Origin: JALHSW01 sp963720675
GTDB taxonomy: Bacteria > Actinomycetota > Acidimicrobiia > IMCC26256 > PALSA-555
Direction of reading: 5' to 3'
NCBI GenBank assembly: GCA_963720675.1
Contig: CAVRGH010000010.1
Span: 1,860,001-1,924,000 of the forward strand
DNA: 64,000 bases
Each line of letters opens with the position of its first letter. Position 1 is the first letter of the stretch. Positions 60,779 to 64,000 of this stretch are shown one piece after another. The notes beneath the pieces are model-generated. The model saw nothing but the letters and a program-made list of their open reading frames with translations. It did not search any database and was not told the DNA's origin. Both the position numbers and the translations under genes were made by a program.

Positions 60779-61768
60779 CTAGTGCTCGTCCTCGGCCAGC
60801 GAGTCGACGAAGTCGGTGCCCCGGCGGGCCCGGAAGTCCCGCAGGTTGTAGCCGGTGACGCTGGCGCCCCCGGCGCCGGCGCGGGCCGAGGCCGCCCGGC
60901 GCAACCCGAACATCGGCGCGAGCTCGCCGAAGTACCCCCCGGCCTCGACGATCGAGAGGATCTCCTCCCCGCCGCCATCTGCGAGCTCGCGGACGATCTC
61001 GATCGTGCCGCCGTCGACCTCGTACACGAGCGCCCCCGGCTCGCCCTGGACGAAGAGCATCTCGCCGGGCGTGAGCTCGGAGTGCTCCGGGGGACGCTGA
61101 TCGATGAGCGCGCGCGGTGTGAGCTGTACGACGCGATCCGCGAGCGGGAGCAGCCGTTCGTCGTGGGTGGAGATCACCACGATCCGACCGGGCGCGGCGA
61201 GGTTGCGCAGATGGCGGATCACCCCATCGACCTGGATGTAGTCGAGCGACGCCGTCGGTTCGTCGGCGACGACGAGCGGGGGGTCGAGCGCGAGCGCGCG
61301 GGCGATCGACACACGTTGCTGCTGACCGCCCGACATCGCACCGGGACGGTGATCGATGCGATCAGCGAGATCGACCATGGTGAGGAGCTCCTCGGCGCGG
61401 GCGCGCGCCTCCTTGCGCGGGACGCCCGCCGAGCCCATCGGCACCTCGACGTTCTCGCGTGCGGTCAGGCTCGGGATGAGGTTGAAACCCTGGAAGACGA
61501 CGCCGACGCCGCGCTGGCGGTACTCGGTGAGCGCCGCGCCCTTGAGCGCGGTCACCTCGGTGTCGCCGACGTGCACCGTGCCCGACGTCGGGGTGAGCAG
61601 GGACGACAACACCGAGAGCAACGTCGTCTTGCCGCACCCGCTCGCCCCGAGCAGCAGGACGAGGTGACCGGTCTCGAGGTCGAGGTCGAAGTTGTCGAAG
61701 GGCCGCACGGCATAGCCGCCGCTCGAGTACTCGATCGTGAGGTTCCGGATCGTGACGGGAGGCATCAC
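60779..61768 (-). CDS. ABC exporter ATPase fused to a cyclic-nucleotide-binding domain
   Basis: A 329-residue protein. Residues 1-220 are a MacB/LolD-type ATPase: Walker A GASGCGKT (41-48), Q-loop VFQGFNL, signature MSGGQQQR (145-152), Walker B LVVADEP (165-171) and the switch His in STHDERL. Residues about 225-305 form a Crp-like cyclic-nucleotide-binding domain with FVQGEPGALVYEVDGGTIEIV and the phosphate-binding cassette GGYFGELAPMFGLRRAASARA, which has the usual Glu and Arg. The same fusion occurs in Mycobacterium tuberculosis Rv0073, beside Rv0072, its permease. It overlaps the permease start by ATGA (61765-61768). cAMP or cGMP may gate transport; the substrate is unknown. Confidence 0.92.
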   Translation of the reverse strand: MMPPVTIRNLTIEYSSGGYAVRPFDNFDLDLETGHLVLLLGASGCGKTTLLSVLSSLLTPTSGTVHVGDTEVTALKGAALTEYRQRGVGVVFQGFNLIPSLTARENVEVPMGSAGVPRKEARARAEELLTMVDLADRIDHRPGAMSGGQQQRVSIARALALDPPLVVADEPTASLDYIQVDGVIRHLRNLAAPGRIVVISTHDERLLPLADRVVQLTPRALIDQRPPEHSELTPGEMLFVQGEPGALVYEVDGGTIEIVRELADGGGEEILSIVEAGGYFGELAPMFGLRRAASARAGAGGASVTGYNLRDFRARRGTDFVDSLAEDEH

Positions 61769-62820
61769 GCGCCTCCGAACGCGATGGCCGGGTCGGTCGT
61801 GACGGCGCGGCGCACGGCCGCCAGGCTGGCCAGCGTGCCGACCACGATCCCCACGATGACGATCCGGACGACGGATCCGCCGCTGATCGTCGCCGGCAGG
61901 GGCATGCCCTTTCGCAACAGGAGGGCCAGCGGGACTGCGAGCACCGCGGCGATGAGCGACACGATCAGGGACTGGATCACGAGGCCCCCCACGATGAGGC
62001 GCTTCGGGGAGCCCGTCGCCTGCAGGACGGCGAAGTCGCGCGATCGCTCGATCGCGGTGAGGTAGACGATCGCTCCGATCACACCGGCGGCGATGACCCA
62101 GGTGAGCAGGGCGACGAAGTCGATCGTCGCGGTCGCGCTCTTGATGGTCAGGCGCAGGTCGTCGACCGCCTGCTGGTTGGTTCCGCGTGCGGTGCCGGGC
62201 GGCAACGTGGCCGGTTCGCCCTGGACGGCCAGGCCCATGACGACCGGCAGGCCGCCGACCGAGACCCGCTGGGCCGCCTTCACGGTGAGGAAGACGGTCG
62301 GAGCGCCGCCGTTGTAGCGCGACCCGTCGACGAGGCCGACCACCCGGAACGTCCCGTTGGTCGTCGCGAGGCGTTCGCCGACCGAGACGTCGATGCCCTC
62401 ACCGACGGCGATCTCGCCCGCGGTGCGCGGTGCCCGCCCTTCGACGATCGTCGGACCGCCGTGACGGAGGTCGAAGCCGATGAGGTTGACGTTCTGGCGC
62501 TTGCCCTGAGTCACGGTGGAGCGACCGGTGACGAGCGGCTCGGCCGAGCGCACGCCGGGGGTGGCTCGCACCTCGCGGACCACGGAGTCGGGCAGCACCG
62601 AGCTCGTGGTGAACAGGGCCTTGCTGTCCTTGCTCACGACCCACGTGTCGGCGTGGAAGCTCTCGACGAGGTTCGCAGGCTCGTTCTGCAACGTCTGCTT
62701 GATGCCGTCGATCGCCACCGCGATCCCGAACACCAACGCCGTGACGGCGATCGCGATGAGGAATCGGCGATGGCGGAACTGCAGGTCGCGGCGGCTCAGC
62801 AGCCACATCTGCCTGGTCAC
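61765..62820 (-). CDS. FtsX/MacB-type ABC permease
   Basis: A 351-residue permease with the FtsX layout: an N-terminal TM helix (FLIAIAVTALVFGIAVAIDG), a large extracytoplasmic domain (about residues 45-215) and three C-terminal helices (VALLTWVIAAGVIGAIVYLTA, GLVIQSLIVSLIAAVLAVPLALLL, VVRIVIVGIVVGTLASLAAVR). The coupling motif ERSRDFAVLQATGSPKRLIVGG contacts the ATPase. It resembles Rv0072 of M. tuberculosis. The GTG start is 130 bases from the patatin gene on the same strand; the stop overlaps the ATPase start. It probably exports a lipid, peptide or virulence-type molecule. Confidence 0.92.
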   Translation of the reverse strand: MTRQMWLLSRRDLQFRHRRFLIAIAVTALVFGIAVAIDGIKQTLQNEPANLVESFHADTWVVSKDSKALFTTSSVLPDSVVREVRATPGVRSAEPLVTGRSTVTQGKRQNVNLIGFDLRHGGPTIVEGRAPRTAGEIAVGEGIDVSVGERLATTNGTFRVVGLVDGSRYNGGAPTVFLTVKAAQRVSVGGLPVVMGLAVQGEPATLPPGTARGTNQQAVDDLRLTIKSATATIDFVALLTWVIAAGVIGAIVYLTAIERSRDFAVLQATGSPKRLIVGGLVIQSLIVSLIAAVLAVPLALLLRKGMPLPATISGGSVVRIVIVGIVVGTLASLAAVRRAVTTDPAIAFGGA

Positions 62821-62950
62821 GTGTGCACCGTCACGACGTGCGCCCGGTCACGACGTGTACTCGATGACGACATGCTCCGGCGATCCCCCGGTCTCGCGAG
62901 CGCGCATCCTTGCCGACAACCCGCGGTCGGGCAAGCGTCGCGCGACCGCC

Positions 62951-64000
62951 TCAGCTCGTGCGCCGGAGTGCGTCCGGCGCGTCGTCGGAGGCCAGCCACT
63001 CCGCGAGGCGAACCGACGCGTCGCGCAGACCGGCCTCGACGATCCGGTCGAAGGCGCGGAAGTCCATCGTGCCGTACCCGTGGATCGGGGGTCGCAGCAC
63101 GAGGTCGGCGAGGTCGGCTTCGGAACCGAAGGCAGACGAGAGCTCGGTGAGGCGCATGAGGATCTTGGCGATCCCCACCGAGGTCGTCCCCCGCGGGCGG
63201 AGCGGGTTCAGCCGGTCCAGCAGCGCCCGCCAGCCCGAGACGATCCCCCCGGATGGGAGGTCGCCCGCGACGAGGTCGCGCTTGTTCGACACGTCGACCG
63301 CGATCACGTAGGCACCGCCGTGGGTCCGACGCATCTCCTCGACCGGGAGGTTGTCGAGCACGCCACCGTCGACGAGCAGATCGTTGCCTTGCCGCATCGG
63401 CGGGAAGATGCCCGGGATCGCGAAGCTCGCACGCAGTGCGCTCCAGATCGGTCCGTCACGGTGCACGACGACCTCACCCTGTGTGAGGTTGCACGACACG
63501 CAGAAGTAGTCGATCCAGAGGTCGTCGATGTGCTGGTCGCCGAAGAACTCCTGCAACGAACGGGTGATGCGCGTCCCCGACGCGAGCGCGACCACCGGGA
63601 AGGTGAGGTCCAGAGCAGACGGGCCTTCGACCAGCACCTTGCGCAGCGAGTCACGACGCGCATCGTCGTCGAGACCGAGCGCCATCCCGACCGCGATGAG
63701 CGACCCCATGCTCGTCCCCGCGATCGCGTCCACCGGAATACCGAGATCCTCGATGGCGGCTTCCACACCGAGGTGTGCGAGGCCGCGGGCGCCACCACCG
63801 CCGAACACGAGCGCGATCCCGCGCCCCGAAGCAAGTCGTCCGACCCTGGCGACGTCGCCGTCGCGGTCCTCGCGCACGTGATGGTGCGCGTCGACGCGAC
63901 GCGGCGCGAGCCAGTGGCGGGTGCCGCTCGGCTGTCGGGTCCCTGCCGGGTGGACGAGCACGAGCTCGGTGCGGCGCGATCCCTGTACCCCGGCCAGGCG
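62951..64000 (-). CDS. NTE-type patatin-like phospholipase (N-terminus beyond window)
   Basis: The frame is open to the end of the window, so at least 349 residues are seen and the start lies outside. A linker LVLVHPAGTRQPSGTRHWL, then HHHVREDRDGDVARVGRL, precedes the patatin domain with the oxyanion loop FGGGGARGLAH, the nucleophile Ser in GTSMGSLI and the catalytic Asp in DGGVLDNLP. This linker is typical of NTE/RssA-like enzymes in which a cyclic-nucleotide-binding domain lies N-terminally, so such a domain is expected upstream. It hydrolyses lysophospholipids or other esters at the membrane. It is followed on the same strand by the ABC pair whose ATPase also binds cyclic nucleotides. Confidence 0.92.
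   Translation of the reverse strand, partial: RLAGVQGSRRTELVLVHPAGTRQPSGTRHWLAPRRVDAHHHVREDRDGDVARVGRLASGRGIALVFGGGGARGLAHLGVEAAIEDLGIPVDAIAGTSMGSLIAVGMALGLDDDARRDSLRKVLVEGPSALDLTFPVVALASGTRITRSLQEFFGDQHIDDLWIDYFCVSCNLTQGEVVVHRDGPIWSALRASFAIPGIFPPMRQGNDLLVDGGVLDNLPVEEMRRTHGGAYVIAVDVSNKRDLVAGDLPSGGIVSGWRALLDRLNPLRPRGTTSVGIAKILMRLTELSSAFGSEADLADLVLRPPIHGYGTMDFRAFDRIVEAGLRDASVRLAEWLASDDAPDALRRTS

Overview
The window is very GC-rich, close-packed DNA in which almost every reading frame ends its codons in G or C. GTG starts and 1-4 bp stop/start overlaps are common. The gene families point to an actinobacterium: an F420-type luciferase-like oxidoreductase, an Rv0072/Rv0073-like ABC pair, an actinobacterial LexA box, a class-E-type LAFTG wall-sorting motif, paired amidohydrolase-2 enzymes, an ECF42 sigma factor and a stand-alone LigD polymerase. 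Acidimicrobiia (Ilumatobacter/Iamia-like) is my best guess, but this is inference. I saw no rRNA, tRNA, CRISPR array, prophage or insertion sequence.

Layout. 0-3.5 kb: end of a cupredoxin, a CaiB-type CoA-transferase, a DapB-like dehydrogenase and a wrecked SurE gene. 3.5-9.8 kb: a two-component system, then a minus-strand polyphosphate-type cluster (VTC polymerase, DUF4956 membrane protein, CotH kinase, APH-like kinase). 9.9-16.6 kb: a TetR-controlled D-aminoacylase divergent from a catabolic operon (two amidohydrolases, an acetoacetate-decarboxylase-like protein, an SDR). 16.7-18.4 kb: AlkB under a LexA box, a beta carbonic anhydrase and a SnoaL-like protein. 18.2-22.9 kb: a GAP-family membrane protein, two envelope proteins and a second two-component system. 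22.9-28.5 kb: a copper amine oxidase with its TetR, then an MFS exporter, a MarR regulator and a YceI protein. 28.5-33.1 kb: ferritin-like protein, two quinone-oxidoreductase-like enzymes, a TetR and a sulfotransferase. 33.1-38.4 kb: an amino-acid-type ABC binding protein, a luciferase-like remnant beside DUF1214, dienelactone hydrolase, and a DGPF/ECF42 pair. 38.4-43.0 kb: a FixL-like haem-PAS hybrid kinase, a LuxR-type regulator, an EAL phosphodiesterase and an HNH pseudogene. 43.1-53.1 kb: two HTH/AHSA1 pairs, a cupin, a TetR, a cysteine-repeat secreted protein, an APC permease, LigD polymerase, and a PAS/MBL pair. 53.1-64 kb: a wall-anchored ice-binding-like protein, redox enzymes, a secreted beta-propeller-like protein, an acyl-CoA ligase, an ABC exporter whose ATPase carries a cyclic-nucleotide domain, and the end of an NTE-type patatin.

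How genes work together. Several units are self-contained: regulator plus target with an operator visible between them (TetR/amine oxidase, MarR/YceI, ArsR/AHSA1, LexA/AlkB). The polyphosphate-type set, the O2-sensing kinase with LuxR and EAL genes, and the two cyclic-nucleotide-type proteins at the right end look like functional groupings.

Quality warning. At least fifteen genes contain frame breaks where homology continues in another frame, most by gain of one base. This affects many gene ends below and could be sequencing error as easily as gene decay. I did not find one clearly undescribed system. The strongest leads are the LAFTG-anchored ice-binding protein, the cysteine-repeat protein with a ribosome-site hairpin, the haem-PAS signalling block and the 19-23 kb envelope/two-component cluster.
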